Shown: one piece after another, positions 1-6,057 of the stretch
Layout of the letters: every line of letters begins with the position of its first letter
How positions within the stretch are numbered: position 1 is the first letter of the stretch
Assembly: GCA_964423195.1 (NCBI GenBank)
Contig: CAYRDY010000081.1
Coordinates: 1-9,138, forward strand
Length of the DNA stretch: 9,138 nt
Reading direction: 5' to 3'
Source of the DNA: CAKRHR01 sp964423195
GTDB taxonomy: Bacteria; Bacillota; Clostridia; Lachnospirales; Lachnospiraceae
Translations under genes and position numbers: made by a program
Notes under the pieces: generated by a model
The model's input: the letters and a program-made list of their open reading frames with translations, nothing else
Told to the model about the DNA's origin: nothing
Databases searched by the model: none

Positions 1-485
1 GTCCGCGCCACCGAAGCCTCCATATATTCTCTCGTGGACGGATAGGGCGCGCACTCATCCAGCGCCATGGCGACCGTTGATCCTAGATTGGACTGAATCT
101 GCACACTTTGCTCCGGCCCCATGAAGATCCTGCGACCATCGATGTGGGAGTTGAAATAGACGCCCTCCTCCTTGATCCTGCGCATCCCCGCCAGGGAAAA
201 CACCTGAAATCCGCCCGAATCCGTGAGAATCGGCCGGTCCCAGTTCATGAACTTATGCAGGCCGCCCAGCTTTTTGACCACCTCGTCGCCCGGCCGCACA
301 TGCAGATGGTAGGTATTGGAGAGCACGATCTGCGTGCCCAGCGCATAGAGGTCGTCGGCAGCCACAGCGCCCTTGATCGCCGCAGCCGTGCCGACATTCA
401 TAAACACCGGCGTCTGCACCGTCCCGTGTACTGTGGAAAACTCCGCCCGCTTGGCCCTGCCGTCCGTTGTGATCAGCCTGTACAT
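1..485 (-). CDS. tgt: Queuine/preQ1 tRNA-guanine transglycosylase, N-terminal part (3' end outside window)
   Basis: The enzyme swaps the guanine at position 34 of GUN-anticodon tRNAs (Asp, Asn, His, Tyr) for preQ1 in bacteria; it is cytosolic and zinc-dependent. About 161 residues are visible, out of roughly 370-380 for the family. Recognisable signatures are VQTPVFMNVGT (residues 23-33), LSNTYHLHVRPG (55-66) and LTDSGGFQVFSL (87-98), where the Asp of DSGGF is the conserved active-site acid, then MALDEC (140-145), the segment that helps recognise the base. The catalytic nucleophile Asp and the zinc-binding cysteines lie in the missing C-terminal half and cannot be checked. The start is the ATG at 485: an AAAGGGG ribosome site lies 10 bases upstream, and the two other nearby ATGs (489, 493) are out of frame. 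The gene has its own promoter and reads away from its neighbours. Family assignment is certain. Confidence 0.96.
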   Translation of the reverse strand, partial: MYRLITTDGRAKRAEFSTVHGTVQTPVFMNVGTAAAIKGAVAADDLYALGTQIVLSNTYHLHVRPGDEVVKKLGGLHKFMNWDRPILTDSGGFQVFSLAGMRRIKEEGVYFNSHIDGRRIFMGPEQSVQIQSNLGSTVAMALDECAPYPSTREYMEASVAR

Positions 486-517
486 ACATCCATAGCCCCT
501 TTAAAAACAACATATCC

Positions 518-546
518 AGTATAACTGTAAATCTCGATTTAATCAA
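518..546 (-). promoter_or_regulatory. Predicted sigma-A promoter of tgt
   Basis: On the minus strand TTGATT (541-546, -35) and TATACT (518-523, -10) are separated by exactly 17 bases. These match the consensus at 4 of 6 and 5 of 6 positions. Transcription would start near 511, giving a leader of about 26 bases before the tgt ATG at 485. Prediction from sequence only. Confidence 0.65.
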
Positions 547-626
547 CATCTTTTTTATAAAACTTTCATGGCGTTACCGGAAACAAAAATTTTCGGCGCT
601 TTGCCGCCCTCTTGAGGGTTATTTAA

Positions 627-665
627 AAACCTGTGTATCCTCTTCCGAAGAACATACACAGGTTT
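627..665 (-). terminator. Intrinsic terminator of the atoE-like operon
   Basis: A perfect 12-bp inverted repeat (AAACCTGTGTAT at 627-638, its complement at 654-665) encloses a 15-base loop that can itself pair (CTT/AAG). In the minus direction the stem ends in GGTTTTT, giving the U-tract, and it lies 42 bases after the stop codon at 708. A second, weaker hairpin (GGCG/CGCC at 595-608, followed on minus by GAAAATTTTT) sits just beyond it and may act as back-up. The plus direction has only a broken T-run. Confidence 0.75.
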
Positions 666-707
666 CCTTTAAATTTGTGGCAGTGCTTTCGCAAATTCCG
701 GAGCGCG

Positions 708-1202
708 TCACTTCCCATGTTTCTCTTTGTGATAAGCCGCGTCGAAAGAGATCTTTTTCAGATGCTCCAGGATCCGCTGCTGCGCCTTTTTCGGCTTTGA
801 CAGATAGCAGAGCATGAGAATCGCGAAAAGCACGGCCGCGACCACAAATACTTCCATATCGGATCTCAAACTCGCCCCGATCATGGCCAGCAGGCTAAGC
901 GTTGCGCCCATGGCCAGAAAAATATTGGCCGACCACTTCTTGCCGAATTTTCCGACGACGCGTGTCCCCTCATCGCATTTTTCAAGATGGCCGTTAAAAT
1001 ACAGGCCAAGGCTCATGCTCTTGATCTCCGACTCCTTGTGGAAGCAGATACTAAAATCCGATTCATCGGTAAAATGACCCCAGAAACATGACTTCATCTG
1101 ATACGCACGCATATTCTCCCGCGTGTCCTCCACCACCTTGTCACGCCAGGAATTTTTCCACTCTTTCATCGTCAGATGGCTGACGATCGTCACACTCTGC
1201 AT
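708..1202 (-). CDS. Small two-helix membrane protein of unknown function
   Basis: The protein has 164 residues and I do not recognise a named family. Residues 1-90 are soluble and charged, with many Trp, Lys and Glu. Two hydrophobic segments follow at about 92-110 and 116-134, separated by a short SLRSDME loop, then a basic tail (KPKKAQQRI...). The piece GLYFNGHLEKCDEGTRVVGKF (66-86), just before the helices, looks like the beta-strand 'gGxIxexxxGTxIxGxF' element that precedes a helical hairpin in many small Firmicute membrane proteins; this is an impression, not a match. The start is the ATG at 1202, with TAGGA 8 bases upstream; the TAG of that site is the stop codon of the transporter gene, so translation of the two genes is probably coupled. 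It is the last gene of the operon, before the hairpin at 627-665. It could be an accessory or regulatory partner of the transporter, but nothing in the sequence proves it. Confidence 0.8.
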   Translation of the reverse strand: MQSVTIVSHLTMKEWKNSWRDKVVEDTRENMRAYQMKSCFWGHFTDESDFSICFHKESEIKSMSLGLYFNGHLEKCDEGTRVVGKFGKKWSANIFLAMGATLSLLAMIGASLRSDMEVFVVAAVLFAILMLCYLSKPKKAQQRILEHLKKISFDAAYHKEKHGK

Positions 1203-1212
1203 GTGAAATATC

Positions 1213-2583
1213 CTACGTCAGCGCCGGCACGAGGAACAGGAATCCAAGTGCCGTGATGACACCGCCGACAATCAGAACAATGGCGCAATAGCCCATAATA
1301 TCTCTGGCGCCGAGTCCTGCGATGCCGAGCGCAGGAAGCGCCCAGAACGGCTGCAGCATATTGGTCCACGCGTCACCCCACGCGATACCCATGGCCGTGA
1401 CGGCAGGGCTCACGCCGAGCGCCAGGCCGGCAGGCATCATGATCGGACCCTGGACAGCCCACTGTCCGCCGCCCGACGGCACGAAGAAATTGACGACACC
1501 CGCGGCCAGGTAGCAGAGCACCGGGAACGTCCTCTGATTGGAAATGCTGACGAACGCATTGCTGATGGCGCCTGCCAGGGATACACCGTTAGCGCCCGCG
1601 GTCGTCATGATCCCCTGGATGCCCGCGTAGAACGGGAACTGCAGGATAATGCCGCCCGCGCTTGAGGCCGCCTCGGTGATCGCGCGCACATAGCCGATCG
1701 GGGTCTTGTGGAAGGCGATGCCGAGGATCAGGAAGATCAGATTGACGATATTCAACGACAGAGCATTCAGAATCGACCCCGCGTTGATGAAATAATAAAC
1801 GAGATAGACGACGCCGACGAGGACGACGATATAGGAGAGGATCATACTGTTTTCGAGCTTCTCCGCCGGGGTCTTCGGCTTCGGGTAGGTCACCTTTTCC
1901 TCGACAAGCAGCTTCGGATCAATCGCGATGACATCCTTCTCTGCCGGATGCATCAGCGCGTTGACGATGGCGACAGCGACGACCACCGCGACAACCATGA
2001 TCAGGTTCCAAGGCGAGAAGATGGTCAGGGACGTCGGCACAACCTCGGTCACCGCACCGCCGGTATTCGCGACAGCGCCGTCCGCGCCGAGGGACGTCAT
2101 GCCCAGCGGAATCGAGCCGGAAATGCCCGCGTGCCAGACAATAAAGCCTGAGTACGCCGCGGCGATGATCAGGCGATAGTCAACACCTTTTAACTTCTTG
2201 GCGACTTCCTTTGCCAACAGAGCGCCGATGATCAGGCCGAAGCCCCAGTTGATAAAGCAGCAGATCGCGGAGACCACCGTGACAAAAGCGATGGCCGTCG
2301 CCGGCTTCTTCGGTATCCCCGCCAGCTTGACGATGATCGACTTGATCGCCGGCGCGTTGGCCAGGGCGCTGCCCAGGACGAGCACCAGAGCCATCTGCAT
2401 GGAGAACTCAAGCAGCTTCCAGACGCCGCTGCCCCACGCGTTCGCGACTTCGACCGGATTCATGCCCGTCACCGGCATGGCCGCGATGAAGACGATGACC
2501 GTCAAAATGATACAGAACACAAACGCGTCGGGCAGAAATCTCTGCACCAGTTTTACGCATCCGTTCGTAAACTTTTTGAACAT
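1213..2583 (-). CDS. atoE: AtoE-type short-chain fatty acid transporter
   Basis: A polytopic membrane protein of 456 residues (E. coli AtoE is about 440) from the short-chain fatty acid transporter family; it is expected to move acetoacetate, butyrate or similar short acids across the cytoplasmic membrane. Family landmarks, from memory of E. coli AtoE, are RFLPDAFVF (15-23), FSMQMALVLVLG (60-71), CFINWGFGLIIGALLAKEVA (109-128), DPKLLVEE (222-229), HKTPIGYVRAI (292-302), LQFPFYAGIQ (314-323), FFVPSGGGQWAVQGP (366-380) and QPFWALPALGIAGLGARDIMGYC (411-433). Residues 161-185 hold a poorly conserved loop (ADGAVANTGG). The start at 2583 has a GGGAGGT site 7 bases upstream. It leads an operon with the small membrane gene, with 10 bases between stop and next start. 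No ato CoA-transferase or thiolase genes are adjacent, so the actual substrate is an inference from family. Exact orthology with AtoE is not established. Confidence 0.92.
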   Translation of the reverse strand: MFKKFTNGCVKLVQRFLPDAFVFCIILTVIVFIAAMPVTGMNPVEVANAWGSGVWKLLEFSMQMALVLVLGSALANAPAIKSIIVKLAGIPKKPATAIAFVTVVSAICCFINWGFGLIIGALLAKEVAKKLKGVDYRLIIAAAYSGFIVWHAGISGSIPLGMTSLGADGAVANTGGAVTEVVPTSLTIFSPWNLIMVVAVVVAVAIVNALMHPAEKDVIAIDPKLLVEEKVTYPKPKTPAEKLENSMILSYIVVLVGVVYLVYYFINAGSILNALSLNIVNLIFLILGIAFHKTPIGYVRAITEAASSAGGIILQFPFYAGIQGIMTTAGANGVSLAGAISNAFVSISNQRTFPVLCYLAAGVVNFFVPSGGGQWAVQGPIMMPAGLALGVSPAVTAMGIAWGDAWTNMLQPFWALPALGIAGLGARDIMGYCAIVLIVGGVITALGFLFLVPALT

Positions 2584-2602
2584 AAAATGACCTCCCTTTC
2601 AT

Positions 2603-2614
2603 CTGACTTGTCAG
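2603..2614. promoter_or_regulatory. Short dyad in the atoE-like leader, possible operator
   Basis: CTGAC-TT-GTCAG is a perfect 5-bp inverted repeat between the predicted start of transcription (about 2631) and the ribosome binding site (2591-2597) of the transporter gene. The loop is too tight for a stable RNA hairpin, so a DNA-binding site is the more natural reading. Such short dyads also arise by chance. Confidence 0.25.
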
Positions 2615-2637
2615 GTTTTTAACAAACAACCGAGTTT

Positions 2638-2666
2638 ATTATACACCTTTTTTTTAATGATGAACA
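2638..2666 (-). promoter_or_regulatory. Predicted promoter of the atoE-like operon
   Basis: On minus there is a consensus TATAAT (2638-2643). Seventeen bases upstream is TGTTCA (2661-2666), only 3 of 6 matches to the -35 consensus. The spacer carries a run of eight A, and the DNA further upstream (2671-2710) is very rich in A and T, which could act as an UP element and offset the weak -35. The leader is about 48 bases. Confidence 0.55.
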
Positions 2667-2725
2667 GGCTAAAATTTAACAAAATTTTTATAAAATTTAT
2701 ATTTTTCTATGAATTATGCGCGGCT

Positions 2726-2738
2726 GCCACATTGTGGC
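2726..2738. promoter_or_regulatory. Dyad over the -35 box of aroC, possible operator
   Basis: GCCACA-T-TGTGGC is a perfect 6-bp inverted repeat around one central base. It covers the whole predicted -35 hexamer of aroC (2732-2737). The half-site TGTGG recurs at 2751-2755, against the -10. A repressor bound here would block the promoter; no regulator is identified. Confidence 0.3.
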
Positions 2739-2761
2739 TATCCCCTACCCTGTGGTATACT
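2732..2761 (+). promoter_or_regulatory. Predicted promoter of aroC
   Basis: TTGTGG (2732-2737) and TATACT (2756-2761) lie 18 bases apart, with an extended -10 element TGG at 2753-2755. The -10 matches 5 of 6 consensus bases. Transcription would start near 2768 and give a leader of about 80 bases. It is divergent from the atoE-like promoter, 66 bases away. Confidence 0.55.
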
Positions 2762-2792
2762 TACTCTGAAAACCCCGTCAAGCGGCTTTTAT

Positions 2793-2830
2793 CCATGGTG
2801 TCTCCCCGCTCGCGGGGCATGGAAATTTTT
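2793..2830 (+). promoter_or_regulatory. Structured leader of aroC, hairpin followed by T-run
   Basis: CCATG (2793-2797) pairs with CATGG (2818-2822), and inside it CCCCG (2804-2808) pairs with CGGGG (2813-2817) around the loop CTCG; six bases are bulged on the left side. AAATTTTT (2823-2830) follows, and the ribosome site GAGGTG is at 2837-2842. This could be a weak attenuator or a translation-control hairpin. No leader peptide, T-box or known riboswitch core is visible in the short leader. Confidence 0.35.
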
Positions 2831-2847
2831 AGGAATGAGGTGTCATC

Positions 2848-3954
2848 ATGTCCGGTTCTGTTTATGGAAATATTTTCAAAGTCTCAACCTGGGGGGAATC
2901 CCACGGCAGGGCTGTGGGCGCCGTCGTGGACGGCTGCCCCGCTGGCATTCCCTTAAGCGCGGCCGATGTGCAGCGATTCTTGAACCGCCGCAAGCCCGGC
3001 CAGTCCAGGTACGCGACGCCGCGCAGGGAGGACGACGCCGTGGAAATCCTCTCAGGCATTTTCGAGGGGCGTACCACGGGAACGCCGATCTCCATGATCG
3101 TTTACAATAAGACACAGCGCTCAGAGGATTACTCAGAGATCGCCTCGTATTACCGCCCTGGGCATGCCGATTACACATTCGACGCCAAATACGGTTTCCG
3201 GGACTACCGCGGTGGCGGCCGGAGTTCCGGCCGTGAGACCATCGGACGGGTGGCAGCCGGCGCCGTCGCCTGCGCTCTCCTCGGAGAACTCGGCATCCGG
3301 TTTCTGACATACACCGCCTCCATCGGCGATGTCTCTGTCAGCCGCAGCCGGTTTGACGAGGACCAGATCACGCAAAATCCGCTCTATATGCCGGACGCGC
3401 AGGCGGCCGGGGAGGCGGCGGCGCTGATTGAGGCGCAGATGCGCGAAGGGGACTCCGTGGGCGGCACGGTCGCATGTGTCATCAAAAACGTGCCGGCCGG
3501 CATCGGCGAGCCGGTCTTTGACAAACTGGACGCCGCCCTGGCGAGAGCCATGTTCTCCATCGGCGCGGTCAAGGGTTTTGAGATCGGGGACGGTTTTAAG
3601 TCCGCCGCGTCTTTCGGCAGCCAAAATAATGACGCCTTCATCCGCTCGGATGCCGGTATCTCAAAGGCCACAAACCATGCCGGAGGAATTTTGGGCGGCA
3701 TCAGCGACGGCTCCGACATATGGATGCGCGTCGCCATCAAGCCGACGCCGTCCATCGCCATGCCGCAGCACACAGTCGGCAGAGACGGACAGCCGCTCAC
3801 CGTCGAGATCAGCGGACGGCACGATCCCGTCATCGTGCCGCGCGCCGTGGTTGTCGTCGAATCCATGGCCGCCCTGACGCTTGCCGACCTCATACTCTCA
3901 AATCTGGGCGCCAGAATAGAAAATGTCAAGAAAATCTACGGAATCATCGAGTAG
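2848..3954 (+). CDS. aroC: Chorismate synthase
   Basis: Chorismate synthase (EC 4.2.3.5) makes chorismate from 5-enolpyruvylshikimate 3-phosphate, the last step of the shikimate pathway, in the cytosol and with reduced FMN. The protein has 368 residues, a normal length. All three family signatures are present: WGESHGRAVG (15-24, with active-site His19), YRPGHADYT (102-110, with His106) followed by GGGRSSGRET (122-131), and GRHDPVIVPRAVVVVESMAA (323-342) near the C-terminus. The bacterial-type IKPTPSIAMPQ segment (297-307) is also intact. The start is the ATG at 2848, with GAGGTG 5 bases upstream; MSGSVYGN is a typical N-terminus. No reductase domain is fused, so reduced FMN must come from elsewhere. 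It stands alone, with no other shikimate gene in the window, and is transcribed from its own predicted promoter to the hairpin at 4055-4091. I see no defect. Confidence 0.98.
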   Translation: MSGSVYGNIFKVSTWGESHGRAVGAVVDGCPAGIPLSAADVQRFLNRRKPGQSRYATPRREDDAVEILSGIFEGRTTGTPISMIVYNKTQRSEDYSEIASYYRPGHADYTFDAKYGFRDYRGGGRSSGRETIGRVAAGAVACALLGELGIRFLTYTASIGDVSVSRSRFDEDQITQNPLYMPDAQAAGEAAALIEAQMREGDSVGGTVACVIKNVPAGIGEPVFDKLDAALARAMFSIGAVKGFEIGDGFKSAASFGSQNNDAFIRSDAGISKATNHAGGILGGISDGSDIWMRVAIKPTPSIAMPQHTVGRDGQPLTVEISGRHDPVIVPRAVVVVESMAALTLADLILSNLGARIENVKKIYGIIE

Positions 3955-3970
3955 AGATCTCTCCAGCGCG

Positions 3971-4038
3971 GCAGCGGCATGCGCCTCTAGCCAGCAGCTA
4001 CGCCTATGTGGACTTTCACCACAGAGCAGCGGCATGCG
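3971..4038. repeat. 13-bp direct repeat after aroC flanking a small dyad
   Basis: GCAGCGGCATGCG occurs at 3971-3983 and again at 4026-4038, 55 bases apart. Between the copies is an inverted repeat TGTGG (4007-4011) / CCACA (4019-4023) with a 7-base loop. A 10-bp palindrome AGAGATCTCT (3953-3962) overlaps the aroC stop codon. The segment is non-coding, lies between aroC and its terminator and may be a degenerated duplication; function unknown. Confidence 0.45.
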
Positions 4039-4054
4039 GGTCCTATTTACAAAA

Positions 4055-4091
4055 CGGCGGCACATCACAGATGTGCCGCCGGCATTTTTTT
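4055..4091 (+). terminator. Intrinsic terminator of aroC, probably bidirectional
   Basis: An 11-bp perfect GC-rich stem (CGGCGGCACAT at 4055-4065, complement at 4071-4081) with the 5-base loop CACAG is followed by GCA and seven T (4085-4091). On minus the same stem is followed by TTTTG, so it can also end transcription of the convergent lactonase gene, whose stop is at 4118. Confidence 0.9.
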
Positions 4092-4158
4092 CACAATTTT
4101 GATTCACAATTTTTGATTCACAATTTTTGATTCACAATTTTTGACTCATAATTTTTCA
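4090..4158. repeat. 14-bp tandem repeat overlapping the lactonase stop codon
   Basis: On plus the unit is TTCACAATTTTTGA: one 13-base copy (4090-4102), three identical 14-base copies (4103-4116, 4117-4130, 4131-4144) and one diverged copy (4145-4158, 11 of 14 matches). On minus it reads TCAAAAATTGTGAA. The array encodes the last residues of the lactonase gene (NYESKIVNQKL), contains its stop codon and extends up to the aroC terminator T-run. Confidence 0.9.
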
Positions 4159-5188
4159 TTTTGATCGACGTCGGACAATTCAGCTTGATCGGCTTCTTGT
4201 TCATAATAAAATAACCCTTCTCATAATTCATGTCAAACTGGGTCAGAGAGTCCGAGGACTGATTGACACAGAGAAAACTGTGGCTGTCCTCGTGGAGAAT
4301 CAGGTCGCGCGGATACTCGCCGCTGATCGGCAGCACACAGATGCGCGTCATCTCTTTTGTCTCCTCGTCAATCCTGTAGACGGCCACGCTGTTATTGCCT
4401 GAATTGGTCACGTAGAGATACCTGTCATCCGGCGTCAGCTTCAGCGTCACCGCGTTGCTGTAGCCGCCGGTCTTGTCCGGGAGCGTCGAGAGCGTCTGGC
4501 GCTCACCGAAAAAGCCGTTCTCCGCGTCATAATCATACTGGACGACGACATTCTTATCCTCCATGGTCAGATAGGCCATCTTGCCGTCATTTGAGAAGAC
4601 CATGTGCTTTGGTCCCACGCCGAGCTCGCAGCGCAAAATATCATGCAGCGCGATCTTTCCGGTGCGGTGATCAAACTCATAGATCTTGACCTGATCAAGC
4701 CCGATATCCACACTGAAAATATAGCGCTCATCCGGCGAGAACAGCGCGCAGTTGACATGACAGATATAGTGGCGTCCCGCGTCGATGCCGATGCCCGTCA
4801 TAAACACCTCATCCGTCACCTCGCCCACAGAGCCGTCGTGATTGATGCGCAGCACCGTCAGCTTGCCGTCGTGATAGCCCGCGGTCGTCATAAACGTATT
4901 CCGCCTGTTCACTGAAATATAACAAGGACGCAGGCCGTTGACCGTCGCCTTGTTGAGCAGCTCAAGATCGCCGTTGTCCAGCACCCTGAACGCCGCGACA
5001 CCCTCGTCGCAGGTCGTATACAGGAACTTCTCATTATGGGAGAGTGTCACAAAAGACGGATTATTGATCTCAAACACGCCCCGCTCTGTAAAATTGAAGT
5101 GATCATCCACATCAAATATCGTCAGCCCCTTGCTCTTTCCGCGGGTATAAGAACCGACATAGGCCACATATTTATTTCTCCTCGCCAT
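4118..5188 (-). CDS. Beta-propeller lactonase-family protein (6-phosphogluconolactonase-like)
   Basis: A protein of 356 residues matching the cytosolic seven-bladed beta-propeller lactonase family, whose characterised member Pgl hydrolyses 6-phosphogluconolactone to 6-phosphogluconate. Visible family elements are YVAYVGSYTRG near the N-terminus, HVNCALFSPDERYIFSVD with GLDQVKIYEFD (usual pattern 'HxHxxxxSPDGRYvxvxDxGxDxV'), GVGPKHMVFSNDGKMAYLTME, LTPDDRYLYVTNSGNNSVAVY, and EYPRDLILHED. I place the start at the ATG at 5188, with AGGGGGT 7 bases upstream; an in-frame ATG at 5221 would add 11 residues but has no ribosome site. No signal peptide. The last residues are encoded by a 14-bp tandem repeat, so the tail is probably not functional. 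Whether the substrate is really 6-phosphogluconolactone is uncertain: no glucose-6-phosphate dehydrogenase gene is near, and many family members in anaerobic Firmicutes are untested. It is transcribed alone, from its own promoter. Confidence 0.9.
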   Translation of the reverse strand: MARRNKYVAYVGSYTRGKSKGLTIFDVDDHFNFTERGVFEINNPSFVTLSHNEKFLYTTCDEGVAAFRVLDNGDLELLNKATVNGLRPCYISVNRRNTFMTTAGYHDGKLTVLRINHDGSVGEVTDEVFMTGIGIDAGRHYICHVNCALFSPDERYIFSVDIGLDQVKIYEFDHRTGKIALHDILRCELGVGPKHMVFSNDGKMAYLTMEDKNVVVQYDYDAENGFFGERQTLSTLPDKTGGYSNAVTLKLTPDDRYLYVTNSGNNSVAVYRIDEETKEMTRICVLPISGEYPRDLILHEDSHSFLCVNQSSDSLTQFDMNYEKGYFIMNKKPIKLNCPTSIKMKNYESKIVNQKL

Positions 5189-5225
5189 GACCAGCACCCC
5201 CTGCTTTTCAATCATTTTCATCTGA

Positions 5226-5240
5226 ATGATAGTTTATCAT
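5226..5240. promoter_or_regulatory. Dyad over the -10 box of the lactonase promoter, possible operator
   Basis: ATGATA-GTT-TATCAT is a perfect 6-bp inverted repeat with a 3-base centre. It covers five of the six bases of the predicted -10 box and the predicted start of transcription (about 5229), the usual place for a repressor site. The regulator is unknown. Confidence 0.4.
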
Positions 5241-5264
5241 ACCGCGAAAAATTCTTCAAGACAA
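5236..5264 (-). promoter_or_regulatory. Predicted promoter of the lactonase-family gene
   Basis: On minus TTGTCT (5259-5264) and TATGAT (5236-5241) are separated by exactly 17 bases, matching the consensus at 4 of 6 and 5 of 6 positions. The leader would be about 40 bases. An 8-bp palindrome AAACGTTT (5263-5270) touches the -35 box. Confidence 0.6.
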
Positions 5265-5310
5265 ACGTTTTGCGCGTGGATAAACTCACAATTTTCCCAT
5301 GTTTGCACCC

Positions 5311-5982
5311 CTACATCAGATAAATCATCCGCCAGATCAGATGAATCACCAGCAAATGCACCGGATAGAAAAGATAGAATCCGATCTTTAGAGCCGGCGG
5401 ATTCGGCCCGCGCTTGCCGTTGTAGAGAAATATCGGAATAAACGCGAGCAGACCGAACAGTTCTATCTTTGTCATGCACCAGAAGACGACGCCGGAAAAG
5501 ACAACTTCCCAGATCTTCTGGTCTTTAAATTCATAGAGAATAAAGATCAGCAGGATTCCCCATGCGCCGTAATCCGTATCCAGCACCACTTCCGCCACCA
5601 CACCGCAGACGACAAAGCTGCCGATGCCGAGAAGACTGTATTTCTCCCATTTTTTCTTCACAAACTCACAGCCGTGGATGGCGAGCAGCCCCAAAAACAG
5701 CGTGAAAAAGACGTTGGTGCCGTCGGGGTCGATCCATACCCCCGAAAACGCCAGATTAAACGGAATCTCCGAGATCAGGGCAAACAGGCCCAGCCTCAGC
5801 AGATATTTTTTGACATTTCTGGTGTGGCTGTAGCCCTCCACCAGCAAAAAACAGTAGATCGGAAACGCGATGCGTCCGATCGCCCGCATCCAGCGATACT
5901 GCGGAAACAGCACAGCACCGACATGATCGATCAGCATCGAGACGACCGCGATACATTTGAGTGTCAAACCATTCATAAACAT
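5311..5982 (-). CDS. TraX-family integral membrane protein
   Basis: About 223 residues and strongly hydrophobic, with roughly seven to eight membrane segments. It matches the TraX family, named after the F-plasmid protein that N-acetylates pilin; chromosomal members in Firmicutes are mostly uncharacterised. Family landmarks are TLKCIAVVSMLIDHVGAVLFP (7-27), RAIGRIAFPIYCFLLVEGYSHTRN (33-56), KYLLRLGLFALISEIPFNLAF (59-79), NVFFTLFLGLLAI (90-102), YNGKRG (187-192) and FYLFYPVHLL (202-211). The polar residues D19, H20, R33, R37, E49 and H53 inside or next to helices fit an acyl-transfer role, but this is inference. The start is uncertain: ATG 5982, ATG 5976 (better spacing from AGAAG) or TTG 5994; none has a strong ribosome site. 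It lies 75 bases after the GH13-like gene with no convincing terminator between, so the two may share a transcript. There are no conjugation genes, so a pilin substrate is unlikely. Confidence 0.9.
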   Translation of the reverse strand: MFMNGLTLKCIAVVSMLIDHVGAVLFPQYRWMRAIGRIAFPIYCFLLVEGYSHTRNVKKYLLRLGLFALISEIPFNLAFSGVWIDPDGTNVFFTLFLGLLAIHGCEFVKKKWEKYSLLGIGSFVVCGVVAEVVLDTDYGAWGILLIFILYEFKDQKIWEVVFSGVVFWCMTKIELFGLLAFIPIFLYNGKRGPNPPALKIGFYLFYPVHLLVIHLIWRMIYLM

Positions 5983-6057
5983 TTCTTCTTTCAAGTTTCA
6001 AGCGCTTACGCTCTGTAAAATCTTCGCCTCAAAGCGACACAAAAAACCCTACAGCAC

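Noticed and set aside
108..524. Plus-strand open frame of 138 codons at the left end
   Set aside because: The minus strand here encodes Tgt with intact signature motifs; the plus frame shows no domain.
607..618. CCCTC-TT-GAGGG as a separate terminator hairpin
   Set aside because: The 2-base loop is too tight for a stable RNA hairpin and no T-run follows directly on either strand.
1708..2151. Plus-strand open frame of 147 codons rich in Asp and Arg
   Set aside because: It is antisense to the clearly homologous transporter gene; low-complexity charged translation is typical of a shadow frame.
2709..2792. Leader peptide for attenuation upstream of aroC
   Set aside because: The only ATG (2709) lies upstream of the predicted promoter and its frame runs on into aroC; there is no cluster of aromatic codons and no stop before the hairpin.
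3720..4130. Plus-strand open frame overlapping the end of aroC and its terminator
   Set aside because: It would translate the terminator stem and the tandem repeat and has no homology signature.
4090..4158. CRISPR-like array
   Set aside because: The units are 14 bases, contiguous and without spacers; this is a simple tandem repeat.
5311..5994. Conjugative element implied by a TraX-family gene
   Set aside because: No other conjugation, relaxase or integrase gene is present; chromosomal TraX-family genes are common in Firmicutes.
5995..6057. Terminator between the GH13-like gene and the TraX gene
   Set aside because: Only 4-bp stems are found (TCGC/GCGA, AGCG/CGCT), and the T-run after CTGTAGGG has no stem before it.
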